This document shows, piece after piece, positions 9,199-18,389 of a stretch of DNA of 64,000 bases (positions are counted from its first letter, which is position 1; each line of letters starts with the position of its first letter). The notes beneath the pieces were generated by a model. The model did no database searches. It saw only the letters and a list, made by a program, of their open reading frames with translations, and was not told where the DNA came from. A program made the translations under genes and the position numbers. This stretch comes from Gammaproteobacteria bacterium. GTDB taxonomy: Bacteria > Pseudomonadota > Gammaproteobacteria > Chromatiales > Chromatiaceae. Location: the NCBI GenBank assembly GCA_009929855.1, contig RZZN01000002.1:45010-109009 (forward strand), given 5' to 3'.

Positions 9199-10629
9199 AT
9201 GACCGCATCAACGCACTATGACGTGATCGTCGTCGGTGCCGGCGTCTCCGGTACCGCGCTGCTCTATCAACTCGCGAAGTTCACCGATCTCAATCGGCTC
9301 TGTCTCGTCGAGAAATATGACAGTGTCGCCCAGGTCAGCTCGCATGCCCACAACAATAGCCAGACGATCCATTGTGGCGACATCGAGACCAACTATACAC
9401 TGGAGAAGGCGCGTGCGACCAAGCGGACCGCCTACATGGTCGTCAACTACGCCACCAAGCTCGCCCCTCGTGAGCGCGATCGCATCATCTTCAGCATGCC
9501 CAAGATGGTGCTGGGTGTCGGCGCTGAGGAGTGTCGTTATATCCGCGAGCGCTTCGACTGCTTCAAGGAACTCTACCCGCGCATGCAGCTGTTGGAGCGC
9601 AAGCAGATCGCCGACTTGGAGCCCAATGTGGCGCTCGTCGATGGTGCCTGGCGCAAGGATGAGATCGTCGCAACCGGCACGCCGGATGATTACTGCGGGG
9701 TCGATTTCCAGGCGCTCGCCCAGTCGTTCTCGAGCGATTGTGTCCGCATCGACCGCCACACCAACAAACAGGTCACCCAGCTTTTCTCCACCAAGGTCGA
9801 CCGTATTCGGCGTGATGGGTCGAATTATGTCTTGGAGACTAATCGTGGCCTGCTGCAGGCACGCGCCGTCGTCGTCTGTGCTGGCGCGCACTCGCTGCTG
9901 ATGGCCCAGGAGATGGGGCTCGGCCTCGACTATGCCTGTCTCCCGGTCGCCGGATCCTTCTATTTCGCGCCCGAGGCACTGAACGGCAAGGTCTACACCG
10001 TACAGAATCCGCGTCTGCCATTCGCCGCCGTCCATGGCGATCACGACGTCAAGGAGCGCGGCAAGACCCGTTTCGGACCAACCGCGATCCTGTTGCCGAT
10101 GCTCGAGCGCTACAAGCGCGAGACCATCCCGGAATTCTTCAAGGTGCTGCGTTTCGACCGTCGGGTCGCGGGCGTGATCTGGGATCTCATCAGGGAACCT
10201 GACATTCGCAACTACATCCTGCGCAATGTCCTCTACGAGGTCCCGGGTCTGAATCGACGTCTGTTCGTGCGTGAGATCCAGAAGATCGTGCCCTCGATCG
10301 CGGCTACCGACATCACCTATGCCGAGGGATTCGGCGGGGTCCGCCCACAGCTGGTCGACAAGATCAGCGGCCAATTGCGCATGGGCGAGGCAAAGATCAC
10401 CAATGAGGCGGGGCTCATCTTCAACATGACCCCCTCACCTGGCGGCACGAGCTGTCTGGGCAACGGCGAGACGGATATGCGGGCGATCGCCGCCCATCTG
10501 GGCGCGCGCATCGATGAGGCTGGCTTCACCCGTGAATTCCTGATGGGCCACGAGGATACCCGTGATCATGCGCCCAGCGCGTCGCTCGAGGGCGACTCCG
10601 AGCCCTTGTCGTTGGCCACTGCGGTGTGA
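9199..10629 (+). CDS. mqo: Malate:quinone oxidoreductase, epsilonproteobacterial (Helicobacter-like) type
   Basis: FAD-dependent membrane-associated enzyme oxidising malate to oxaloacetate with quinone reduction. The 476-residue protein opens with a dinucleotide-binding loop (VIVVGAGVSGTALLYQLAK) and continues with SSHAHNNSQTIHCGDIETNY, LPVAGSFYFAPEALNGK and NMTPSPGGTSCLGNGETD. This pattern corresponds, as I recall it, to the Helicobacter pylori/Campylobacter Mqo group rather than E. coli Mqo, which points to horizontal acquisition or an ancient paralogue. The start at 9199 fits the fold; the open frame upstream to 9007 has no family sequence. A PhaR-like element precedes it. Confidence 0.82.
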   Translation: MTASTHYDVIVVGAGVSGTALLYQLAKFTDLNRLCLVEKYDSVAQVSSHAHNNSQTIHCGDIETNYTLEKARATKRTAYMVVNYATKLAPRERDRIIFSMPKMVLGVGAEECRYIRERFDCFKELYPRMQLLERKQIADLEPNVALVDGAWRKDEIVATGTPDDYCGVDFQALAQSFSSDCVRIDRHTNKQVTQLFSTKVDRIRRDGSNYVLETNRGLLQARAVVVCAGAHSLLMAQEMGLGLDYACLPVAGSFYFAPEALNGKVYTVQNPRLPFAAVHGDHDVKERGKTRFGPTAILLPMLERYKRETIPEFFKVLRFDRRVAGVIWDLIREPDIRNYILRNVLYEVPGLNRRLFVREIQKIVPSIAATDITYAEGFGGVRPQLVDKISGQLRMGEAKITNEAGLIFNMTPSPGGTSCLGNGETDMRAIAAHLGARIDEAGFTREFLMGHEDTRDHAPSASLEGDSEPLSLATAV

Positions 10630-10932
10630 CATGGTCCTGCCGAGCGTTGTCTTCGGCACCTGATGGAGATAACCGGGGATGAGCCGGACCAGGGTCTGGC
10701 CATCCTGGATGAGTCCAGCGGCTGTTGCGGGCGCGGTCAGCTTGCGTCGATATTGGTCGCGATCGGCCTGCATGGCTCTGACACCTGTCGAGCTGGTCGT
10801 TGATCGGTCGGTGAGCGCTGCCCCGAGGCGGTGAGCGCCACCGCCCGCGGGCGCCGGGTGAGCCGCTGGTGATCGACGTCGCGCAGCGTCCCTGGCCGCG
10901 GGAGCGGGTCGCGGCGCTGGCGGCGACGAGGG
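10630..10932. other. Intergenic stretch between mqo and the SbtB-like gene
   Basis: No intact gene is supported here. The left half holds the possible CoA-transferase remnant on the minus strand; the right half shows only short overlapping frames without family resemblance. mqo (plus) and the SbtB-like gene (minus) converge on this region. Confidence 0.6.
10650..10773 (-). pseudogene. Possible relic of the N-terminus of a CoA-transferase/acetyl-CoA hydrolase
   Basis: The stretch between mqo and the SbtB-like gene lacks a convincing complete gene, but on the minus strand from 10773 the translation DQYRRKLTAPATAAGLIQ followed by DGQTLV resembles the N-terminus of acetyl-CoA hydrolase/CoA-transferase family proteins (Y-x-x-KLxxxxEAxxLIxxGxxV). 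The resemblance then stops and the frame runs antisense into the end of mqo, so at most a truncated remnant survives. The boundary at 10650 is approximate and the identification is tentative. Confidence 0.3.
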
Positions 10933-11256
10933 TCAAGTATCCAGCGGACGCTCGAACTTCTCGGGGCCGAGCACATCGACATCGGAGGCGAAGACGGTCA
11001 GGTGATAGCCCATGTCGATCAGACCCTCGAGGTCATCGAGCAGACCGGACAGACGCTCCGGTGGCAGGACGATCTTCATGAGCAGGTTCGTGTCGGCATC
11101 GAGAGTGCCCGATTGCAGGCCGTCCGAGCCGGCGCCCCGGGCACGCAGCAAGGTATAGCCGCTCACGCCGCGCTTGCGCACGACGTTGACCAGGCGGGCC
11201 TCGAGGACACTAGTGGTGATGATGGTGACGAGCTTCTCGGGGACGAGGCGATGCAT
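10933..11256 (-). CDS. SbtB/PII-like regulator of bicarbonate transport
   Basis: A 107-residue ferredoxin-like PII-superfamily protein: beta-1 KLVTIITTSVLEARLVNVVRK, a T-loop-like glycine-rich segment (ARGAGSDGLQSG), then LDADTNLLMKIVLPPERL and an alpha/beta closing segment. It lacks the canonical GlnB uridylylation motif, so it is not GlnB/GlnK. It lies about 245 bp downstream of a SbtA gene on the same strand. SbtB proteins bind adenine nucleotides (cAMP, AMP, ADP, ATP) and inhibit SbtA, which makes this its probable partner. Confidence 0.78.
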   Translation of the reverse strand: MHRLVPEKLVTIITTSVLEARLVNVVRKRGVSGYTLLRARGAGSDGLQSGTLDADTNLLMKIVLPPERLSGLLDDLEGLIDMGYHLTVFASDVDVLGPEKFERPLDT

Positions 11257-11501
11257 GTCGGGCTCCCGCGACGCGATCAGAGATGTTGTGGACTCGAACC
11301 TTCAGCCCCCTCCATCAACCTGAGTGCGGGAAGAGCCGGCTCGCGCGCTCGGCGATCATCCCCCTCCCGATGGAAGAAGGTCATGAACCATGACCCGCAG
11401 CGGCCGTGCCTGAGCTCTCGGGACACTCGATCGCGGCCAGCGGATGGCGTGCTCGGCCCGGGAGGCTGGCGGGACTTGGAGTTGGGGCCAGTCGTCATGG
11501 C

Positions 11502-12515
11502 TCAGCCCCCTCCGGCCAGCATCTGGGCCAAGGCATGATACAGCGGGATGCCGATGACCACATTGAATGGGAAGGTCACGCCGAGCGAGAGCGTCAGATA
11601 GAGCGATGGGTTCGCCTCCGGGATCGCCAACCGCATCGCGGGCGGCACGGCGATATAGGAGGCACTCGCGCCCAGCACCCCGACGAGCGTGGTGCCGCCG
11701 ACCCCGAAACCCAGGATGAGATGTCCGACCAAGACGCCGATGACCCCGCCGATCAGCGGCATCACCAGTCCGAAGCCGCCCAGGACCAGGCCGACGCGCC
11801 TGAAATCGCCGAAGCGACGTCCCGCCTCCATGCCCATCTCGAGCAGGAACAGACAGAGCATGCCCATGAAGATGTCGGTCGTGAAGGGCTCCAATGACTC
11901 CATCGCCTTGGGATCGGCGATCGCGCCGATCACCATGGCACCGATCAGGAGCACGACACTGCCGTTGGTCAAGGCCTCGTGCAGGAGCTCGCGCAGCCGC
12001 CCCTTGTCACCTGTCTCCGCCGCCTTGATGACCTTGTGATCGGTCCGGGCGGCGCGACCACGCGCCCAGCTCGCCAGCAAGAGACCGATGATGATCGCGG
12101 GCGATTCCATCACCGCCAACATGATCAGAGGATAGCGCTCGTAATCCACGCCTTGACTGGCCAGAAAGGCGATCGCGGTGAGGAAGGTCCCGGCGCTGAC
12201 CGATCCGTAATGGGCCGCGATGGCCGCGGCATCGAGCGGCGCGACGCTCTTGGTCGCAAGCAGCAGAGCAAAGCCGACGATCGGCAAGGTCAGCCCCAGG
12301 ACGAGCGCCCAAAAGACCGCGGCGAAGGCCTCGCCGAGGTCCGCGTGGGCCAGCTCGACACCGCCGTGCAAACCGATCGAGACCAGCAGATAGATCGCCA
12401 GGATCTTCGCCAGATCTGGTGGGAAGCTCAGGTCGGATTTGATCAGGCGAGCAATGAAGCCGAGCGCGAAGAACAACACGGCGGGGATCAACAAGCTCGA
12501 GAATGCGGACATCAA
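11502..12515 (-). CDS. sbtA: Sodium-dependent bicarbonate transporter SbtA
   Basis: A 337-residue integral membrane protein with about ten hydrophobic helices arranged as two inverted halves separated by a hydrophilic segment (ASWARGRAARTDHKVIKAAE). Family features include FALGFIARLIKSDL, IAAHYGSVSAGTFLTAIAFL and ESPAIIIGLLLA. SbtA imports bicarbonate with sodium, feeding carbon fixation; autotrophic purple sulfur bacteria use it under low inorganic carbon. A PII-like gene follows on the same strand, giving the classical sbtA-sbtB pair. The length is slightly short of cyanobacterial SbtA (about 370). Confidence 0.88.
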   Translation of the reverse strand: MMSAFSSLLIPAVLFFALGFIARLIKSDLSFPPDLAKILAIYLLVSIGLHGGVELAHADLGEAFAAVFWALVLGLTLPIVGFALLLATKSVAPLDAAAIAAHYGSVSAGTFLTAIAFLASQGVDYERYPLIMLAVMESPAIIIGLLLASWARGRAARTDHKVIKAAETGDKGRLRELLHEALTNGSVVLLIGAMVIGAIADPKAMESLEPFTTDIFMGMLCLFLLEMGMEAGRRFGDFRRVGLVLGGFGLVMPLIGGVIGVLVGHLILGFGVGGTTLVGVLGASASYIAVPPAMRLAIPEANPSLYLTLSLGVTFPFNVVIGIPLYHALAQMLAGGG

Positions 12516-12922
12516 GACTCCTGCGCCCCAGGCGGGTGAGCGGGATCGATGGGACGTGACGCCAACACTAGCGCCGGGCGCGTGTTTACGATAGTCGATC
12601 CTGTTGATCGATTCGATCGACTTTCATCGATGCCTATCCATGACCGGGGCAGCAGGCGGCCAAGCCGCCAGGCCCGAATGATGTCAGGGTGGTCGACCCG
12701 CGCGCGGCATCGGCATCACGCGGTGCTGGTCCGTCAGATCCCCGCGCGGCAGTCACGCTGGATGAAGAGCACATTGAAGATCTTGCTTCCGACCAGGTTG
12801 CCGAGCGCGATATCGGCCTGATCGGACATTGTCGGTCAAGAGTCCAGGATGCGCGCCCCGGCGGTCGGTTTGTGCGATGATCTATGGATCTGCCCAAGTC
12901 ACCACGCGGAGCCTGAATCAGC
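12516..12922. other. Divergent regulatory region between sbtA and the TerB-like gene
   Basis: No gene is supported. About 80-110 bases upstream of the sbtA start are inverted arms AGTCGATC (12593-12600) and GATCGACT (12615-12622) with several extra ATCGAT half-sites around them. Such spaced dyads are compatible with a LysR-type regulator site, the usual regulator class for sbtA, but no regulator gene is present in the window. Confidence 0.4.
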
Positions 12923-13336
12923 ATGCCAGAGATCACGCCCTATGACGAGAACAGCGCCGAGGCCATGCTGCGCGTCGTCGCGCTCTTCATCATCAGCGAT
13001 GGCGAGGTGACCGACGCGGAGTTGGAGGCACTGGATCGGCTGGGCGTCTTCACGCGCTTCGGGGTCGACCGCAACCGCTTCGCCGAGGTCTTCGATGCCT
13101 ATTGCGATGATCTGATCGCCCATGCCGGCACGGCACGCTTCGTCGGGCTTGCCGATCCCGAGTGGGTCGACGTGATCCTGGCACCCGTCACCGAGCCGGC
13201 GGCGCGCCGCACGCTTGCTCGGATCCTCTTGCTGCTGGCCCGTGCCGATGGCGTCTTCGCCGATGTGGAGCTGGGCATCTATCGGCAGATCCTCGACCGT
13301 TGGCGGATCGATCTCGATTCGCTGGGTGATGACTGA
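12923..13336 (+). CDS. TerB-like (tellurite-resistance TerB fold) protein
   Basis: A 137-residue, acidic, all-helical protein. The N-terminal VVALFIISDGEVTDAELEAL and the central LLLLARADGVFADVELGIY are the paired acidic EF-like D-G-x-x-x-x-x-E motifs of TerB-fold proteins, which bind divalent metal and are thought to act as cytoplasmic or membrane-surface sensors. It is a single gene divergent from sbtA and about 160 bp upstream of the HerA-like ATPase. No ter operon is present, so a tellurite role should not be assumed. Confidence 0.7.
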   Translation: MPEITPYDENSAEAMLRVVALFIISDGEVTDAELEALDRLGVFTRFGVDRNRFAEVFDAYCDDLIAHAGTARFVGLADPEWVDVILAPVTEPAARRTLARILLLLARADGVFADVELGIYRQILDRWRIDLDSLGDD

Positions 13337-13496
13337 GTACTCGGTCGGCGTAGCGGTCGCTCGTGCGCGCCATCATCGCGGCGATGTGCGGAAATCAGCA
13401 TCCACCGCGCATGCCTGGACGACCGCTCGGGGTGAATGAATCCCACTGATTCGTCAGTCGATCCCGATCTCATCAATTGCATAAGGAGTGCGTCCC

Positions 13497-14966
13497 ATGT
13501 CCCGATCCATCCTCCTTGGCAAAGGTCCCGAGCCGGTCTCGATCCGCGCGCGCATGGCCAACCGGCACGGTCTGGTCGCGGGCGCGACGGGCACGGGCAA
13601 GACGGTGACCCTGCAGCGGCTCGCCGAGCAGTTCAGTCGCATCGGCGTGCCGGTCTTCCTGGCCGACATCAAGGGTGATCTGGCCGGCATCAGCCAAGCC
13701 GGAGGCGCGAATCCGCGGGTCGCCGAGCGCGTCGCCGCGCTTGGCTTGGAGCGGGACGATGGCTTCGAGTACGCGGCCAATCCGGTCACCTTCTGGGACA
13801 TCCTGGGCGAGCAGGGCCATCCGCTGCGCACGACCTTGACCGAGCTCGGCCCGCTCTTGCTCTCTCGCCTACTCAATCTCAACGACACCCAGGAGGGTGT
13901 CATCAACATCGTCTACCATGTCGCCGACGAGAACGGCTGGCTACTGCTCGACATGAAGGATCTGCGGGCCCTACTCGCCTATGTGGCCGACCATGCCGAT
14001 TCACTGCAGACCCGCTATGGCAACGTCTCGCGTGCCAGCGTGGGCGCCATCCTGCGGCGTCTGCTGGCGCTGGAGCAGCAAGGCGGCGAGCGCCTGTTCG
14101 GCGAGCCGGCGCTGGTCCTCGACGATCTGATGCAGACCGACGAGCAGGGGCGCGGCTATATCAACATCCTGGCCGCCGATCAGCTCATCCACACCCCGCT
14201 GGTCTATTCGACCTTCCTGCTCTGGCTGCTTTCCGAGCTGTTCGAGGAGCTGCCGGAGACGGGTGATCCGGAGAAGCCCAAGCTGGTCTTCTTCTTCGAC
14301 GAGGCCCATCTACTGTTCAAGGACGCGCCGAAGGCGCTGCTCGACAAGATCGAGAAGGTGGTGCGATTGATTCGCTCCAAGGGTGTTGGGATCTATTTCG
14401 TGACTCAGAGCCCGATCGATGTCCCGGATGTCGTGCTTGGGCAGCTCGGCAATCGCGTCCAGCACGCGCTGCGCGCCTTCACCCCGCGCGATCAGCGCGC
14501 GGTGCGGGTGGCGGCCGAGACCTTCCGGCAGAATCCAGGGCTGGACACCGCGTCGGCCATCACCGCGCTCGGGGTTGGCGAGGCGCTCGTCTCCACGCTC
14601 GACGAGCAGGGCATCCCGGGGATGGTGCAGCGCGTGACCATTGCCCCGCCGGGCAGTCTGATCGGCCCCATCACGCCCGATGCGCGCGTCGCGGTCATGG
14701 AGCGATCACTCGTCAAGGGTCTCTATGATGTCGCCATCGATCGGATCTCCGCCTATGAGATCCTGGAGCAGCGTGCCCAGCAGGCGGCCGCCGCCCCCGA
14801 GCGCGAGCGTGCGACGGATCAGCGGGCGCGCTCTAAGGCGCGTCAGAGTCCGCTCGAGGCCTTCGCCACCAGTGCCATGCGCTCGCTCGGCAGTCAGATC
14901 GGACGCCAAATCGTGCGTGGCATCATGGGCTCGCTCACTGGCGCCGGCACGCGGCGCCGTTCCTGA
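13497..14966 (+). CDS. HerA-like ATPase (DUF853/YjgR family)
   Basis: A 489-residue FtsK/HerA-clade P-loop ATPase. Walker A is GATGTGKT at residues 29-36 and Walker B is LVFFFDEAHLL near 263-273. A VRLIRSKGVGIYFVTQSP segment carries the sensor, and the C-terminus ends in the RSLGSQIGRQIVRGIMGSL segment seen in YjgR-type proteins. DUF853 members are widespread and uncharacterised; no NurA nuclease gene accompanies it. An AAGGAG at 13483-13488 lies 8 bases before ATG 13497 and selects that start over the in-frame GTG at 13488. Confidence 0.9.
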   Translation: MSRSILLGKGPEPVSIRARMANRHGLVAGATGTGKTVTLQRLAEQFSRIGVPVFLADIKGDLAGISQAGGANPRVAERVAALGLERDDGFEYAANPVTFWDILGEQGHPLRTTLTELGPLLLSRLLNLNDTQEGVINIVYHVADENGWLLLDMKDLRALLAYVADHADSLQTRYGNVSRASVGAILRRLLALEQQGGERLFGEPALVLDDLMQTDEQGRGYINILAADQLIHTPLVYSTFLLWLLSELFEELPETGDPEKPKLVFFFDEAHLLFKDAPKALLDKIEKVVRLIRSKGVGIYFVTQSPIDVPDVVLGQLGNRVQHALRAFTPRDQRAVRVAAETFRQNPGLDTASAITALGVGEALVSTLDEQGIPGMVQRVTIAPPGSLIGPITPDARVAVMERSLVKGLYDVAIDRISAYEILEQRAQQAAAAPERERATDQRARSKARQSPLEAFATSAMRSLGSQIGRQIVRGIMGSLTGAGTRRRS

Positions 14967-14998
14967 CGCGCCGGCCTCGTCCATCCTGGCGGCGCGCG

Positions 14999-17900
14999 TC
15001 AGCGCCAGGGCGCGCTGGCCGTGATGAGCGCGGTGATCTGGCTCTCGAGCGCATCCAGACGTGGCTTCAGTCCGTGCTCGCCGTGTGTGATCGCCTCCTC
15101 CAAGGTGCTCGCCGATGCCATCAGGTCGAGCGCGCAGAGAAAACCAGCATTGCCTCGCAGTGTGTGCATGCGCCGCGCGGCGCTCATCTGATCACCCTTG
15201 GCCAGATCCTCGCGGGTGCGTTCCACGACATCGGCGAAGTCGTCGACAAAGAGCGCGAGCAGGCCAAGGAACATGGAGCGGTCATGGCCCAGGCGCTGGG
15301 TGACGCGCTCCCGATCGATCCCTGGGATCTCGGGAAAGACCTCGCTCTGAGCCGGCTCGGTCTCCAGCGCGGCGGGCTCCACTGATCGCGCTGCGGGACC
15401 CGGCGTCTTGATCCAACTCGCCAGGAGTATGGCCATTTGGTCCAGGTCCACCGGTTTGGCCAGCAGCGCATCGGCGCCGGCCGCGCGCGCCGCGGCCTGC
15501 TGCGTGTCACCCACGCCGGCGGTGAAGGCGATGATCGGCAGCGCGGTCAGACCGAGCTCGCCGCGGATCATCTGGATCGCGGTGAGTCCATCCATGACTG
15601 GCATCTGGATATCCATCAAGACTACATCGAATCCATCGGGTCGGGTACGCAGGATCTGTACGGCCTGTTGGCCATCGGCCGCCAGGATGGTGTCGGCCCC
15701 TTCCAGCGCGAGTGCCCGCTCCACCAGATCACGACTCATGGCGCTGTCGTCCACGACCAGAACCCGCGCGCGGGCCAGACGCGGGCCGCTGGGGGCGGCT
15801 GGTGGCGGTCTCTCGATGGCGCTCGCCATCTCCTCGGCGACCGGCGTGAATGGAAGCTCGATCCAGAAGGTGCTCCCCCGCTCGAGCTGGCTCTCGACCC
15901 CAATGGCTCCACCCATCAGCTCGACCAGGCGCTTGCAGATGGACAGGCCCAAACCGGTGCCGCCGAAGCGCCGGCTGATGCCTGCGTCGGCTTGTGTGAA
16001 GGGGTTGAAGAGTCGGACCAGCGCCGCGGGCGCGATCCCGATCCCGGTGTCCTGGACCCTGAACCTGAGCCGGATCTGGTTCGCATCCTGCTCGCGAATG
16101 GTGACGCGCAGCACGACCTCGCCGTGCTCGGTGAACTTGATCGCGTTTCCCAATAGATTCAGCAGGACTTGCTCCAGACGCAAGCCGTCGCCGCGCAATG
16201 GCCCGGGTAGGCCGCGCGGTGGCACGATACGCAGGGTGAGGCCCTTGGCACTCGCCGCCGCGCCCATCAGACTCTCCAGGCCGCTCAGCAAGGTCGCCAG
16301 ATCGAATGGGCGCGGCTCGATGCGGAGCTGCCCAGCCTCGATCTTGGATAGATCCAGAACGTCGTTGAGGATCGTCAGCAGCGATTGTCCGGCGGCACGG
16401 ATCCGCTCGATCATGTCGCGCTGATTTCCCGAGAGCGGCTCGCGCTCGAGCACTTGGGCGAGACCGAGCACGGCGTTCAAGGGTGTCCGAATCTCATGAC
16501 TGATGTGGGCGAGGAACTCGCTCTTGGCGGCATTGGCGGCGGCCGCGGCCGCCGAGGCCTGGCGCAGCTCGTGCTCGTAGCGCTTGCGCTCGCTGATGTC
16601 GCGGGTCACCCCGAGGATCTCGACGAAGGTGCCATCGGTGCCGAGCAGTGGGCTGATCGTCACGTCGGTCCAGACCGTCGAGCCATCCTTGCGACGCTGC
16701 TCGAGCTCGCCGCGAAAGATCGCCGGGGGGAGCCCGACCGCGAGGTTGGCATGCAGTCGAGCGAAATAGTCACGCGCCACCGCCAGCGACTGGGGTGTCA
16801 GGATGTCCTCGATCGATTGACGCAAGACCTCCTCCGGCGTGTAGCCGCGCAGCTTGACGACCGCTGGCCCCACGTAGGAATAGCGGCCTTCCAGGTCCAT
16901 CGTCCAGATGACGTCGACCGCGTTGTCGGCCAGCAGGCGGTGCCGCGTCTCGCTGATGCGCAGCCGCTCCTCCATCTGCTTGCGCGCCGTGATGTCCTCG
17001 ACGATGCTCAGATAGCGCGGGGTCTCCTCGGTGTCGACCTGGACCGGCGCGCAGCTCAGGCTGGCCCAGACCACCGCGCCGGAGGGCTGGAGATAGCGTT
17101 TGTTCTGGCGATAGGCCGAGATCTCACCGGATTTCAAACGCGCCGTGAGCGCCCGGCTCTCGGCCACATCCTCTGGATGAGTGAGGCGGATCGGATCCAG
17201 TCCCACCAGCTCCTGCGGTGTGCGACCGACGATCTCGGCGAAGCGCTGGTTCGCCTCGATGATGCGACCGCTGTCCGAATCGCGCAGCGCTACACCGAGT
17301 GGCGCTTGCTCGAAGATGACCCGGAAGCGCGATTCAGCCGCGCGTTGTGCCTGTAAGGCGGCCAGCTCCAGGCGCTGCCGGTCGCGCCGCCAGAGCTGGT
17401 AGGCCGCGGAATAGACCAGCAGCAAGCCCAGACCCACGATCAGTGCGATGCTCTGGGTCATGGTTTGAATACCGGCATAGGCCTCGCGCTCGTCGATCTC
17501 GGCGAGCATCAGCCAGGGCGAGCCCTGCACGGCCGCGGCGTAGGCCAGGACCGGAACCCCCCGATAGTCGCGTCCGCCGGCGAGGATGCCACGCTCGCCC
17601 TCGACGGCCCGCGCCGCCGGTAGATCGGGCGTAGCCAATGGGCGCAGCAAGGTCAGCGCCGCGTCAGGCTGGTGACGCAGTGGGGTGAGAAAGCGCACCC
17701 CAGCGCCGTCGCGTCGAACCAGGTAGGTCTCAGCGGTCCGGGTCGGGACCGGCCAGGATTCCACCAGCGGATACAGCGACTGATCCGCCCGCCAGCACAG
17801 ATAGGCGATGCCCAGCAACGGGGTGCTCGGTGGGCCGCCGATGGGGATCAGCAGGCCATATTGCGGGCGGCCTTGCGCGCCTCGGTGCAGATCCAGGGTC

Positions 17901-18379
17901 TCGATCCGCGGCCGTTGCAGGATCTCGCGCAGCCGTGACTCGTGTAGCTCATGGGGTGTCTCACCGATGCTGAAGATGCTGCGCAGATCGGTATCGAGCA
18001 CGCTCAGCCCGCTCCAGCCGCGCACCCGCGCGAGATCGGTCATCCGACCTTGCATGCGAGTCATCAGGACAGCGTCCTCTCGCCCGCCCTCCAGCCATTG
18101 CTCGAGCAGCAAGGGCAGCTGGGCATCGGCGAGGAAATGAAGCTCGGCATCGATGCGAGTCTGGACGATCCAGTGCTCGACCTGCTGGCGTTTTTGCTCG
18201 GCGATCACCGCGAGTGTGCGATGGGTCTCGCGGCGGATCTCGGCGCTCATCGAGCGATAGACCAGGACGCCGGTCAGAGCGATCAGCAGCGAAAACACAA
18301 AGAGTGGCAGGGCGAAGCGCACCCAGCGTCGGCGAGGAGGCGGCGACGCCCTGTACGGCTGGTTGTGGGACGCGCTCAT
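14999..18379 (-). CDS. Hybrid sensor histidine kinase with receiver and Hpt domains
   Basis: A 1126-residue tripartite phosphorelay kinase. In order: a transmembrane helix at about 22-41, an extracytoplasmic Cache-like sensor (about 45-305), a second helix (about 311-328), two PAS-PAC domains (about 350-470 and 476-600), a HisKA domain with the phospho-acceptor near H628 (SHEIRTPLNAVLG), an HATPase with N box NLLGNAIKF and G boxes, a receiver with D near 924 (VLMDIQMP) and a C-terminal Hpt with H near 1073 (HTLRGNAGF). ArcB/BarA-type architecture; no cognate output regulator is adjacent, so target and stimulus are unknown. The frame is open 48 codons upstream, but ATG 18379 starts the recognisable protein. 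Confidence 0.92.
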   Translation of the reverse strand: MSASHNQPYRASPPPRRRWVRFALPLFVFSLLIALTGVLVYRSMSAEIRRETHRTLAVIAEQKRQQVEHWIVQTRIDAELHFLADAQLPLLLEQWLEGGREDAVLMTRMQGRMTDLARVRGWSGLSVLDTDLRSIFSIGETPHELHESRLREILQRPRIETLDLHRGAQGRPQYGLLIPIGGPPSTPLLGIAYLCWRADQSLYPLVESWPVPTRTAETYLVRRDGAGVRFLTPLRHQPDAALTLLRPLATPDLPAARAVEGERGILAGGRDYRGVPVLAYAAAVQGSPWLMLAEIDEREAYAGIQTMTQSIALIVGLGLLLVYSAAYQLWRRDRQRLELAALQAQRAAESRFRVIFEQAPLGVALRDSDSGRIIEANQRFAEIVGRTPQELVGLDPIRLTHPEDVAESRALTARLKSGEISAYRQNKRYLQPSGAVVWASLSCAPVQVDTEETPRYLSIVEDITARKQMEERLRISETRHRLLADNAVDVIWTMDLEGRYSYVGPAVVKLRGYTPEEVLRQSIEDILTPQSLAVARDYFARLHANLAVGLPPAIFRGELEQRRKDGSTVWTDVTISPLLGTDGTFVEILGVTRDISERKRYEHELRQASAAAAAANAAKSEFLAHISHEIRTPLNAVLGLAQVLEREPLSGNQRDMIERIRAAGQSLLTILNDVLDLSKIEAGQLRIEPRPFDLATLLSGLESLMGAAASAKGLTLRIVPPRGLPGPLRGDGLRLEQVLLNLLGNAIKFTEHGEVVLRVTIREQDANQIRLRFRVQDTGIGIAPAALVRLFNPFTQADAGISRRFGGTGLGLSICKRLVELMGGAIGVESQLERGSTFWIELPFTPVAEEMASAIERPPPAAPSGPRLARARVLVVDDSAMSRDLVERALALEGADTILAADGQQAVQILRTRPDGFDVVLMDIQMPVMDGLTAIQMIRGELGLTALPIIAFTAGVGDTQQAAARAAGADALLAKPVDLDQMAILLASWIKTPGPAARSVEPAALETEPAQSEVFPEIPGIDRERVTQRLGHDRSMFLGLLALFVDDFADVVERTREDLAKGDQMSAARRMHTLRGNAGFLCALDLMASASTLEEAITHGEHGLKPRLDALESQITALITASAPWR

Positions 18380-18389
18380 CCCGACTGTG

